Source: Ceratodon purpureus
Lineage: Eukaryota; Streptophyta; Bryopsida; Pseudoditrichales; Ditrichaceae
Assembly: GCA_014871385.1 (NCBI GenBank)
Contig: CM026427.1
Coordinates: forward strand, 10,478,430-10,542,429
Length of the DNA: 64,000 bases
Direction: 5' to 3'
The first letter of the stretch is position 1, and each line of letters opens with the position of its first letter. The notes under the pieces were generated by a model. The model did no database searches. It was not told where the DNA came from and saw only the letters and a program-made list of their open reading frames with translations. Shown here piece by piece: positions 1 to 10,442 of this stretch. Position numbers and translations under genes: made by a program.

Positions 1-2
1 CA

Positions 3-245
3 AGCAGAGTAAAGACAACATCCAACGTCCTATCTCGCAAGAATCTTTCCACGTACATACTTCTCTACCCGCGAAACATCTACATCACTTCGCAACCTGA
101 ATTGCAGCTGCGGAAGAGTTACGGGAGTGACCTGGTAGAGACACTAGACGTGAAGGATGTCAGATCCCTGCGCCACTTCTGCAACTTCAATGACGCCCGT
201 CAAAAGCTCCACAGTCTCCTTAAGTCTTGCGAGCAGCAAAAGTGA
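3..245 (+). CDS. 3' terminal coding segment of an unrecognised gene (partial)
   Basis: A frame stays open from the window edge to a TGA at 243-245, giving about 80 residues. The composition looks protein-like: mixed hydrophobic and charged residues, with a plausible helical C-terminus around LRHFCNFNDARQKLHSLL. There is no start codon, so the gene begins left of the window or this is its last exon. I do not recognise the family. The DNA changes right after the stop to A/C-rich sequence typical of a 3' UTR, which supports this being a true gene end. It could instead be a chance open frame. Confidence 0.45.
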   Translation, partial: SRVKTTSNVLSRKNLSTYILLYPRNIYITSQPELQLRKSYGSDLVETLDVKDVRSLRHFCNFNDARQKLHSLLKSCEQQK

Positions 246-1340
246 CGACCATACACCATCTCGATCGCAGCATCTGTAGATCAGACTAAGAAAAACTGCG
301 GATCACACCCCTGCAGCGCAAGTACAAAAACTCCAATCATAAACCTCGCATTTATCTAGCAATGCACAACAGTACAACTCACAGAGAAACTAAATGCCAT
401 AGACCAGCGCTAAGCCAATGCGGAGACTGAACCACGAAGAGCACATCACACACCACACATACAAACTCAACATCTCCGATTAAACAAATTATAGCCACCA
501 CGACTCTCAACCATTTGAGACCACCGAAACGACTGCAGTTGAAACCCCGGACATCAAACCTTCCTACTATTCCACCAGCGAAGTTAAAAACCTAAGCAGC
601 TACACACTGCATTTAAACAAAAATCGTCACTGAAACAAACAAATCACATACATCACAACCTCGAGAAACATGCAATTCCACCAGAACCAAAATCAAAGAG
701 CCAAAATCGACAAGCAGAAACTCTCAAGTAAAAAAAACAAAAATAACAGAAAAAAATAAAAACACCTGCCTCCTAAACCCCCGGCATAATCCCGAAAAAA
801 AAAAAACAGACTATCCAACAACTGCAAAAATCAGCACCTACATTGAAAAGAAGCGCCGCGAAGCTGCAATCAAACGAAGCAAGCGCCGAACCGCACCTCG
901 TCCGCGATCAATAAAAAAATTCTATCGACGTGAAACCTAAGCCCGGGAACAAAATCGGAGCTCAAACTGGGAGTGAAAACAATGGCTCCATGTGAAAAAA
1001 CCGGTGCCACACGCAAAAGAGTCGTGGAAGCCCTACGCAAGAGAGCTGGCTCCAGAAACGAGCCCCGTTCCCCCCTGCGGCAAAATTGTCGACCAAACTG
1101 CCCCCTAAACGAAGACACCACCGCAAAGCAATTCCCGTCCAACAACCTACCCCCGCGTCCACAACATGGACGTGAACGTCGTTAGCTAACCTGGCCAGTT
1201 GCGAGCGAGCGATCGATCGGTGGAAGTGAAGTGTACGATTTACGTTACATGGCGCAACCCTCCAAGGCTGGGCCGGGCGTCATAAAGCGTGGAGGATGAC
1301 TCCTCCCTGCGGTGCTTGGTTGCTGAGTGCGACTCCTCTT
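246..1340. other. non-coding: A/C-rich 3' flank, then CpG-richer segment
   Basis: Positions 246-840 are A/C-rich with A-runs and no convincing frame; this may be the 3' UTR of the preceding partial gene. Positions 840-1340 are richer in CpG and could be a promoter or first exon of an unseen transcript. The open frames on both strands here look like chance frames. Confidence 0.4.
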
Positions 1341-1614
1341 TGCTACTGCCGCTGCACGAGGAAGGTTGGAGAGGGAATGAACGCAGGGATGAGTTTTGGA
1401 GTCGGAGTGGGAGTGGGAGTTTTATTGATTGACAGGGGAATGGGGGAGTATGGGGAGTGTAAGTAAGTAAGTTTGCGTAGGAGGGGGAGGGGGGTCGATG
1501 GGCATGACAGCGTAGGAGAGGACGTTGGCAGGGGGGTGTCAGAATTGACGGAAGCGTGATGACGCCTTACTTGGTAGGTGGGAAAGGGAGTTTCTGGCTC
1601 TGGAGTTAGTTCCG

Positions 1615-1672
1615 TTCCCACTGTCAGTTCCGGGCCTACCTCATTCCCACTGTCAGTTCCGGGCCTACCTCA
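1615..1672. repeat. 29-bp tandem duplication
   Basis: A 29-bp unit containing CTGTCAGTTCCGGGCCTACC occurs twice head to tail without a visible mismatch. It lies in T-rich DNA outside any recognised gene. Confidence 0.85.
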
Positions 1673-1679
1673 TTTCGTG

Positions 1680-2993
1680 GTTGGTGCGTCCAATTGGCAG
1701 CAGCGGTTCGTGGTTGGTTTATCTCGTGGCCTTTCTTTTCGTTTTTGGTGCTGCTGTTTTCTTTCTTTCTTTTGTGTTCTTGGGCGTGTTCCTTGTTTGG
1801 TTAGGCTTCGTTGCCTCCGCTTCTTGGTACCGTGCTCATTGAATGGTGACCGTGGTGGTCTTGATGAGAGGATGCAGATGTTTTGTGCGAAACAGCAGGC
1901 TGCAGGTCCCTTACCTCGGAGGCAAGTATTTAATATTTTGGGATCAATTTCTTTTGTCTGTTTGAATATTCCTTGAAATCTTATGTTTTTCGCCAAAAGT
2001 AAATAAAACCATATATGGCCAAGTCCATGAACCTTTCAATCTCCTTGAGTAATTTCTCTAAGGAATTTCATCTATTGTCCACATTAAATTATAGTTCTTC
2101 TCAACCATTTTCACATGCCATCAGCACCTTATCATTGAAGTATCATTCTAATATCACTACAATATTTTGTAAATATTACCAAAACCCTCACTAAAAGTAA
2201 AATTTGAAGAAAAAATCATTGCCTAAATGTCATTATTTTAGAATTTAGTTAGATAATGTTTATATTTTAGAGTAAATAATTTAGGTTTCAATGCAATCAT
2301 TTTAGATCATTGCTTACAACAGAATGAGGTTACATAAAATAACCACAGAATATCACTTTTAATATATTACAAGAATTATTACCAATAATAAAACTATGAA
2401 TCTCAAATTCATGCAAAAATAAATTCAACTAAAATTGATAATCCTATTTGTGTTATACAATGGACTTTATTTAAAAATTCTAAAATTGGAAAATACTTGA
2501 TCTTTTAGGAATTAAACATGACCATTTTAACCTCTGAACAACTAAAGTGTTCTTAAAATCGAAAGGTCCAAAAAATTGTTATAAATCATTACCTTGACAA
2601 ATATTTAAAAACAATATACTATTGAGAGTTGTTTACGTTGAATTTTAGATTCTGTTTATCTAATTAGATACTATAATACTAACACAAGTATTTAACATAA
2701 TACTTGAATCTTACAATACAAAGTCCTACCAAATTTGACTACAAACAAAATTTTAATATATGGGAAAAAAATATTTGTTGAAATGAAATTAGAATGAAAC
2801 ATTCATAACATGATACTTTCTTGAATTTTATTAGGTTGCTTCAATCTATGACATCATTTTTCAAGACCATCTCCAAACTGAAGTTAATGCAAATTTCATT
2901 TGATCAAATGTATTCCAACAATACCAAATTCAACTCTAAAACCGGTAATTTGCGAGCCCATCCTCGCTCAACGCCAAGGTTACGTCAGTGTTT
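1680..2993. other. AT-rich intergenic DNA
   Basis: From about 2000 the sequence is strongly AT-rich with short chance frames only. I see no gene, RNA gene or terminal inverted repeat. Confidence 0.5.
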
Positions 2994-3140
2994 CTGTTTT
3001 CCGAGGTCAAAAGAATTTGACTACCCGTGTTTCTATTTTCCGAGGTCAAAAGAATTTAACTACCTTGTTTTCCGAGGTCAAAAGAATTTGACTACCCGTG
3101 TTTCTATTTTCCGAGGTCAAAAGAATTTAACTACCTTGTG
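2994..3140. repeat. compound tandem repeat, 71-bp unit in two copies
   Basis: The motif CCGAGGTCAAAAGAATTT starts at 3001, 3040, 3072 and 3111. The spacings of 39, 32 and 39 show a 71-bp higher-order unit made of a 39-bp and a 32-bp sub-unit. The two sub-units differ at the TGACTACCCG and TAACTACCTT ends. The array was probably formed by duplication of an already duplicated unit. Confidence 0.9.
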
Positions 3141-4180
3141 ATTTGCAGAGCTCCGAGAGAAGTGGAGAGCTCTCACAGATTAGGGTTAGAAATGATGGAG
3201 AGTGTACCCCGCTTTATATACATGGATTACTAGTTTAAATAGGACATTTACTTCATGAACTTAAAATCCGATATTGATCGGTTAAACCTCCACTATGAAT
3301 ATACGGTATAAACCCACGAGACTCGTGAATTACAGGTTGTCAACAAGATCTCAGATATTGATTCCAAGATGACAGGGGCTTCTACATGCATACACAGGAT
3401 CTCCGATTCAAACCTCTTTGGCAATCCTCCTATTGGAAGAGCCCGTGGTGTGCCATTACTACCATGCCTCAACCCCTTAACATGTTTTGATTCAAGAATA
3501 CCGTATAGCGGATTTTCATTACAGATTCCCAATGTTTTCAGCCCGGGTTTGTGTTTCAACACCATTATATACCCATAGAGGAGGATCAAGGTGCTAAGGG
3601 TAAGATAATCACAACAGTTCAGGATTGTAACAGCAAATTCTTTATTTAAAAGAGACATCCATGTTGAAGAACATCCACATTTACTTATTCATCATGCAAA
3701 CATACCAATACCGGATGCAATACATTTGAAGTTGAACTTGGAACCCTCATAGATGCTTATTAATACAAGTAGTCTCCAAAAAATTTGTGAAACCCTTTCA
3801 ATATGTACCGAATGTGACAAAGCCTGCAAAAAAAACCAAAATGAAGCCCAGCTGCTGCAACTGAAATGTTGACTGCAGGCCTTTGATGAATGATCGAGCT
3901 CCAAGTCCACACCGCGAAACACACCAGACGAATAAGTCTTCCCACCACAAGCGTTCTGAAACAGCTGAGAATAAACTGAATCTACTCTTGGCCCGGAACC
4001 GGGAACTTGAGCTGAAGATTATATCATCAGTTATCAAAAACGAAAAATGACACATGACGGAAGAGCCCAGGCAACGTGATGATGTTAAACGAAAAGACAA
4101 TTGCCGCCACTTCGAATGCGAGGTATTTGCATTCCGTAGAACGGTCGGTCGGTCGTTCCGCCATTCAAGTTGTGATGGTG
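3141..4180. other. intergenic and 3' flank of the CYSTM gene
   Basis: A TATA-like stretch (CTTTATATACATGG) at about 3211-3225 follows an AG-rich segment and could be a promoter or part of an old LTR, but no second LTR was found. Positions 3700-4180 probably hold the 3' UTR of the minus-strand CYSTM gene. No further gene is seen. Confidence 0.35.
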
Positions 4181-4186
4181 GCATGC

Positions 4187-4906
4187 TCAGAAGCATGCGT
4201 CTAGCAAACAGCAACAGCACAGAGCGGCAAGGCTGCAAAATACCAGAAACAGAAGTTCAGCGATCCCAAGTTGATCATGACCTCGTGAGACATATCCTTT
4301 GAATGACTTATATAATGTCCTCTTCAAATTGACCTGCTGACATCGAACCTCGAGTCGAAATCGCTAATATCTTTCTTTACCAAAAAAATCGAATCCAGAT
4401 TCATGCGACGTGATAAACATCATCACGCGATAAGGTCAAAGCTTAAGGGTAAGCCAGAAGGAACTTACAAAGCTTCACAAAAACTCGGGCTCTTGTTCTG
4501 CTCCTGGTGCTGATACTGCTGCTGAGGGGGGTACTGCTGCGGGGGGTATCCTTGTGGTGGATAACCGCCCTGCTGAGGATATCCTTGCGGTGGGTAACCC
4601 TGAGGAGGATAACCCTGAGGAGCTGTAAAAACAATATCAGTTCATTAGAATGAAGCTCCCGATACCTGAACTTTGAAAGCAAACGCTTCTATCATACATT
4701 TAATTGAGAAACTCCAGTCGCCAGGAAGCGAGGTTCAGCTTCCATAACACAGCCATACTCGATATCTACACAACCAGGCATCCATTGCAACACAAACAAC
4801 ACACAAAGAGGAAAATTAAAAAGCACCAAAACAATCATATATCGAAAACCATACCATACTGGGGAGGAGGGGCTCCCACGGGCGGTCCCTGGTTGTAGTA
4901 ACTCAT
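4187..4906 (-). CDS. CYSTM-type cysteine-rich tail-anchored small protein
   Basis: Exons on the minus strand are 4855-4906, 4469-4622 and 4187-4232 (252 nt, 83 residues), with GT-AG borders and matching phases. The product has a short N-terminus (MSYYNQGPPVGAPPPQY), then Pro/Gln/Gly/Tyr repeats of the type PPQGY over residues about 18-50, then a Q/H-rich stretch. It ends in the hydrophobic block LAALCCCCLLDACF, the signature of the CYSTM family. These peptides sit at membranes, usually the plasma membrane, and are linked to stress tolerance; their chemistry is unsettled. A 5' UTR intron probably runs from 5354 (CAG/GTGCGT) to 4920, with the first exon upstream to about 5480. The last exon encodes only the cysteine-rich anchor, so an alternative 3' exon would yield a soluble form. 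Confidence 0.9.
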
Positions 4907-4918
4907 CTTTCACAAATT

Positions 4919-5490
4919 CCTGCACTCAAAAACATCAACACCCGGTTACAACAAAATTCAAACCCTCATCAAACTAATTCCCCAATCACCCTCAACAATC
5001 AACAAAAACCACAACAAAATGCAACCCCCTCCAACAAAAAACTCACAGCCTAACAACCTCCCATCCACACAGAACTACCAAAACTCCCATCCACCTACAT
5101 TCCCAATCATCCCCTACACCCCCTCCCAACACCGCCCCCTAAAACAACCCCACACCTCCTCCCCAACACAAAACCCTGGTCACCCTCCCACCACATCCCC
5201 AAACCCCCCGCAAACAAACCCTCCCTGCCCACTCTCGCGATCCGCCCCTCTACCTCGGACACAACACAACACAACACAACGAACCGAGCAACTGAAAACG
5301 GAAACACCAGAAGTAAAATTAAAAACCGTATCGCAAACAACCCCAGAAACGCACCTGACGAAGGCTACAAGACGATGGCAATCGATCACACCAGAAATGA
5401 GTCCGCTGATTCTCCGAACACCGCAGAGGTGAGGCTCGAAAGATAGAAACAAGAATTTGCGAGACCGCCTCCAAGGGGAAAGCCTCATGA
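4919..5490 (-). promoter_or_regulatory. 5' UTR exon and UTR intron of the CYSTM gene
   Basis: On the minus strand a good donor (CAG/GTGCGTTT) at 5355/5354 and an acceptor (GAGTGCAG) ending at 4920 frame a 435-bp intron 13 nt upstream of the ATG. The intron is C/A-rich on the + strand and holds a short (ACAAC)n run at about 5262-5281. Leader introns like this often raise expression in plants; that role is inferred here. Confidence 0.55.
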
Positions 5491-5499
5491 AGGGGAGAG

Positions 5500-6404
5500 G
5501 GGCGGGGTCCCCAAGCCGTCATGATACCAAAATAACCAACATAGTCTTGGATTTTCCCAGATTTTGGAATTCAAGTGTTGGTATTGGTAGATGTGGTTGG
5601 TTTTAGGCGCAGTGATGGAGTTTGGGAGGGCCCCTCATAATGCCGCGCATGCGTGGGGAAGGCGGGCCAGAGCTTTTTTCCCCTCACGCGGCAATTCTGA
5701 CCCCGCCGTTGGGCCCCACCCACGTGCTTGAGCTTCCCGGAAGCAGGAGCGCCCCCACCTACTTGATGGGGGCGCATTCACAAATCCGTCGCGTATTCTG
5801 AAATCTAGTAATTTTAAAGATCCGAGGGGCAGTAGTGGAGATACTGGTGGTACGGGTTTGGGTGGTGTTGGATTTGGATGGCCCAGGGCGGGGCTCCACC
5901 CGACCCGGTTCTGGCTGCGGAGTTCCGGTGCAACATTCTTCGGGTGAGTCCGGGGGCAGTGGGGTTCTCAGGTGCCGTTTGGGCCAATTGCTGATAGCGG
6001 CTTGATACTCCGAGGGTTGTTTTTAGAGGGTTGTAGTCTGTGAATTCCCACCATAATGGTGGCAAGTTGGGTGTGGAACAGGCTCGAATTTGTTTTGTGC
6101 TGCGTTTAGGGGGCTTTCTGTGTGGGTTACGCGCTCTGTGTAGGAGAATTGTTCCTATGTGAGCACATTCCATCTGATCTCGTCGTCCAGCAGATCTAGC
6201 CTTGTTGTTTCATGACAGTTCACTTCGATGGGAGCGAGACTCGTAACAGCATCTGCCCTCGAGTCCCTCTACACAACCACTTGATCTGGATGTTGAAGGG
6301 ATTTATGTAGGGGAGGGTTGAATGGTAGTTGAGACGTTGAGACCCCTACCCACAGAATTCTAGTTTCCAGTTTGTTGCACACAATCCAAGTTTATTGGGA
6401 TACG
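5500..6404. other. intergenic, upstream region of the CYSTM gene
   Basis: Moderately GC-rich DNA (5600-6200) with overlapping chance frames on both strands and no recognisable protein. It probably includes the CYSTM promoter on the minus strand. Confidence 0.35.
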
Positions 6405-6408
6405 TTAA

Positions 6409-7232
6409 CCCCTAAACGCCCAAAGGTGTTTTTCATCAAAACTGCCTGAAAACAGCTCCTCTTCAAAGCAAGGTGGATTTTGCAAACTTGGGGTCTTAAT
6501 TAGTACATCTAACCGTAAGATCTTGTAGCTAACTTCTATGTCTACATGTCCACCAAATCTTACACACTCATTCCTCACCAATTGTAAAATCGTAACGTTC
6601 AAAGTTGAATAACAAGTTTTTTTCCCTGCGCAAAAATGGTTAATGCAAAAAAATGGTTATTATGGATTTTGGGGGTTTTGATGCACGTCAAAGAAGATTG
6701 AGTTAACTAATTGTGTTGAAAAAAATCATATTCAAAAAAGTTGTGGAAGGTTGCTAAAAAAATCATTTTCCGCTCGGGGGTATACTGAAATTTACAAACA
6801 AAGGCCGTTTTTTGACAATAAAAATAGCATATGAAAAAAATTTGGATTGAAAATCGGAACGGTGGGAACATGCTCTACTGCCTTATCTATATATAGAAAT
6901 TTTTATTTTTAAAAAAATATCAAAATCTCAATTTTTGGTGGAATTTCAAAGTTTCGGCTTTGGGCAGTTTTGGGCAGTTTTGGGTAGAATTTGCTGCATC
7001 GACAGTGGCTGTGAGCTTGCCCGAAGTTTGGCTGAATGCAGCTTTTGACACTCAAAACCCCGTAATTTTTTTCAGTGTGTTAAAAAACTTAAAAAAAATA
7101 AAAATTCTGCACAAACCTCTTCAAAATGCCTACCTAAATTATTTTTTTCGACGATTTATGAATTAAATTGGAATTCTAGGAACCTGCCTAAATTTTAAAA
7201 AAGCCCATTCCATGACAATGGGCCTTTAGGGG
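6409..7232. mobile_element. TTAA-flanked, piggyBac-like non-autonomous element
   Basis: The segment is bounded on both sides by TTAA (6405-6408 and 7233-7236). It begins CCCCTAAACGCCCA and ends with the inverse of CCCCTAAAGGCCCA, a 14-bp terminal inverted repeat with one mismatch. A TTAA target and CCC-beginning ends are hallmarks of the piggyBac superfamily. The 824-bp body is AT-rich, has no transposase frame, and contains a short TTTGGGCAGTT duplication near 6960. The TSD is exact but palindromic, so chance is possible; the paired TIRs make that unlikely. Confidence 0.75.
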
Positions 7233-7440
7233 TTAAAGTATACCGATTGAAGTCTTCGTAAAATCCCTTTTTAGAGTGTACAATATTGTTCATGTCGTAA
7301 TCCACATAACCTTGAAATCAGAATTTCAAGATTTTACAATCTTCTTTTGGAAAGTTTGAACTCTACACGTAAAATTTGTCTGTGGAATCCCTCATCTTGA
7401 GCCTAGGATGACTCCTCTAGAATGTTGAACAACTCCTCTA

Positions 7441-7754
7441 AGGTAGCCTGTCCTATAACCAACCACTGAAGAAGCTGACCTATATTTGGCAGTGGTAAAT
7501 TCCAAAAAAAAATTGTGACCGCTTTTGAAATAAGATTTCATGGGGATTGCAAAAAATTGCAACAAGAAATATGCATTTCTCTATTTTCTATAGAATTCCA
7601 AAGTATAAAGTAACCTATGACCCAATTCCAATCACATGCTCTAATGTACAAATGAGGTACATCTATTTTTCAAATTTATGAATTAGACCTGATCGATTTT
7701 GAGAAATTTACTGGTTGGTTTTGAGGCAGTGGTTGGTATTAGGATAAACAACCT
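7441..7754. mobile_element. TA-flanked MITE (AGGT-family)
   Basis: A 314-bp segment flanked by TA (7439-7440 and 7755-7756). The left end, AGGTAGCCTGTCCTATAACC followed by AACCACTG, matches the inverse of the right end (AGGTTGTTTATCCTAATACC followed by AACCACTG) at about 22 of 28 positions. There is no coding capacity. The ends resemble those of the elements at 16018, 22980 and 63464. Confidence 0.7.
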
Positions 7755-7759
7755 TAGAA

Positions 7760-10018
7760 CATATGACAACTCTTTGAGAACGTAGAACAATTACTCTTGA
7801 GCGTAGGATCAATGTCCGACAAGATGGAATGTATTGTTAGAACATTCTCATGGATTCTGCAAAGAATTCAATGGATATACTTTAACATACCTATTGATTG
7901 AGAGGAGCCACATAGGAATCCCAATTTAGTTGAGTTGAACTTAGCCAATTGAAAGATTTCAATTGAATTTAAGCATCACATGGAATTTATTTTAATCTGA
8001 CAATTGAATTGAAATTTTTTACCCTAAGTTTGAAAGTTACTGAAGACCGCACAAAAAAACTAGTTGGAAAAAATGAGATGGATAAACATTCATAATCCTT
8101 CAATGCACCTTCAAACCTTTTCTTCACAAAGACCTTTTAACTGTAATTAATTTTAATTTTAATTATAAGTATGAACCTATGCCATCTTACTTTTTAATTT
8201 GTACTTAATTGAATAAATTATTTAGAAGCCACGTTCAAATAAATTATTGTTATAATTTGGCATACAATTCATTATTTTGGAATACAATGATATGTTTAAA
8301 AACAAGATAGATTGATTTTAAAACATTATAATATTTTAATACAAATTATCACGTTTTTTAGATTTACATAAATCATATTATCAAAAAATCAATTGGACTA
8401 TTTTTCATCACAAATTGGATTGTTAAGACAAAGATTATATTGTTTTACATAAACTAGATAAATTTGACCAAAATTGTATTGTTTTGGTGTATTCTACATT
8501 ATTAACATAAGCTAGAATATTTTGACACAACTCATTTGGACCTCAAAACATGTTCTTTTACTAGTGGGACCCGTGCCGTTGAGCACATCGACCGCATCTT
8601 TGTATGTCTCCTCACAAATTCCACCACGGAACCGTCGAGTGTGACAAACCATGCTCAATTGTAAGATAGATTCTAAACTCAAGAGTCTTTAAGGGTGGTG
8701 TTTTTTAATAAACAATAAAAGTGTGCTAACATATTCAACCATGAAGATTGATATCATTTATATATGTGTGGTTTGAAAAAGATTCAATTCTGGAAAGAAT
8801 TAAAATATCATTCATTCAAGTCTGTACAGTTTTTCCTTGTAGGCAATTTCAACCATTAACTTGGATAAAAAACTAATTGAAAAATGTTGTAAACAAACAG
8901 TTATAATGTATCTTTTAACTTTTGATTTCTAAGGACTTCAAAATTTATAACAAATTCTAATCATAGGTTTGGATCCATATGACTTAGAAATCATGCTATA
9001 AACAACTAAAGGTTTTGACATGTGTAAAAGTGTAGTTTCTGTGAATTCTTTAATGTAATGTAAAGATTTCAATTTTTTTCATTCAAATGTGATGAAATCA
9101 AAATTTTATTGCTATGTTTAGATTACTTATATAATTTTTAAAAAATACTATAAAATAATATAAGTTTTAGTAAGTGGTTATTATTTTTGACACGACAAAT
9201 GACTGGAGAAATTGCTATTGATTAAATTTATATTGCCTCAACAAAATTTTGATTAATTACATATACTTAAAAGGATTTTTAAAATGATAAAATTCCAAAG
9301 TATGTAAGAGATGAATAAGATGAAATTATTATTGACAGGCATGATATCTAAATTGGCCTTTAACAAGCATAGTATCTTTTTAACATTTGTGCAAATGATA
9401 ATTTATAGTGGCAATGGTACAATGAACATCTAAAGGCCACAAACACTACAATCGGCTTGAATAACCATTGCAACTTTGTTTTGTTGAATTAACGTGGACA
9501 AACTATTGTCACAGTCTCAGTATATTAAAAAAAATTCACAAATTTAAGTAGGGTTGTAATCTAAAATTTCTTTGTAAAATTTGAACCAATTCCTTTTTTT
9601 CTTACTGACATAAAGACTCTTCTTGTTGACTCTTCCATCTAAAAGCCTCCACATTACTTTCTTAGCCTCATTGCACATAACACGTACAATTGGTTCTTCA
9701 GCTTTTCTACTTCTTGTTGCCTCTATCTTTTTATATACATATATAATTTCACATTATAGTTGATGTAGGTTCTATGCAAGGATATCATCTCCAAAATTGT
9801 GATGCATTTCATAACATGTTTGGTACCTCTCTCATTGATTTAATTTTAATTTTTAACTCATCCCACTCTATCATTGCTATATATATATATATATATAAAA
9901 TTGAGGCTATTTTAATATCTATATACAAATCATTTAAAACTTAAAGTGTCTACAATTCATGGATGTGGCAAAAGAAAGTAATAGAATGATACATTCACAA
10001 AATTCTTTTCAGAAACAA
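7760..10018. other. AT-rich intergenic DNA
   Basis: Very AT-rich, with no long open frames and no RNA gene seen. An (AT)n microsatellite lies at about 9876-9896. No inverted-repeat element could be delimited by eye. Confidence 0.5.
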
Positions 10019-10058
10019 AACAAATAAATTCACCACAAAACAAATAAATTCACCACAT
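10019..10058. repeat. 20-bp tandem duplication
   Basis: AAACAAATAAATTCACCACA occurs twice in direct succession. Confidence 0.8.
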
Positions 10059-10121
10059 AGGTCTTATAGTGTTGCATCTTATAGTAATGTTTTTGTCCCT
10101 AATAGCCTGATAGTGTCCCAG

Positions 10122-10442
10122 GTGACATTTATGCATTAATTAATTAATGCAGAAAAGTCACCAATGACATTTTTACCACATGGATCCCCTTGAGGGAGTG
10201 CCACATGGACTCCTGGGGTGCAATTGATATTTAAAAATTATTTCCCTACCCACCCTCTAGCCATCTTGTTCTTTTTAGAGGAGGTGAGAAGCTGCAAACA
10301 TTATGGGATAAAGCCCCCAAGACCTGCTTCCCCAAGACCTCTCCAGACCCCTCCAAGACCCCCCGACCCCAAGACCGTCCCAGCTGCGCCACGTACCCCG
10401 CCCCCTCCCCACTCCCCTGCATTAATTATTTAATGTCAATGT
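10122..10442. repeat. imperfect inverted repeat enclosing a C-rich tract
   Basis: A perfect 20-bp palindrome, TGCATTAATTAATTAATGCA, is centred near 10140. Its right half plus flank recurs in inverse orientation near 10418-10440 (GCATTAATTATTTAATGTCAA). Between them lies a strongly C-rich block (about 10310-10425) inside AT-rich DNA. It may be a small foldback element; no clear target duplication was found. Confidence 0.4.

Noticed and set aside
3141..3700. Solo LTR starting near the TATA-like sequence
   Set aside because: No TG...CA borders, target duplication or partner LTR could be found.
5019..5432. 137-residue + strand frame opposite the CYSTM gene
   Set aside because: Low-complexity Pro/Thr/Asn-rich frame lying within the CYSTM 5' UTR intron on the other strand; no domain or start context.
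10218..10433. Pro-rich 71-residue frame
   Set aside because: Result of the local C-rich tract; no conservation or gene context.
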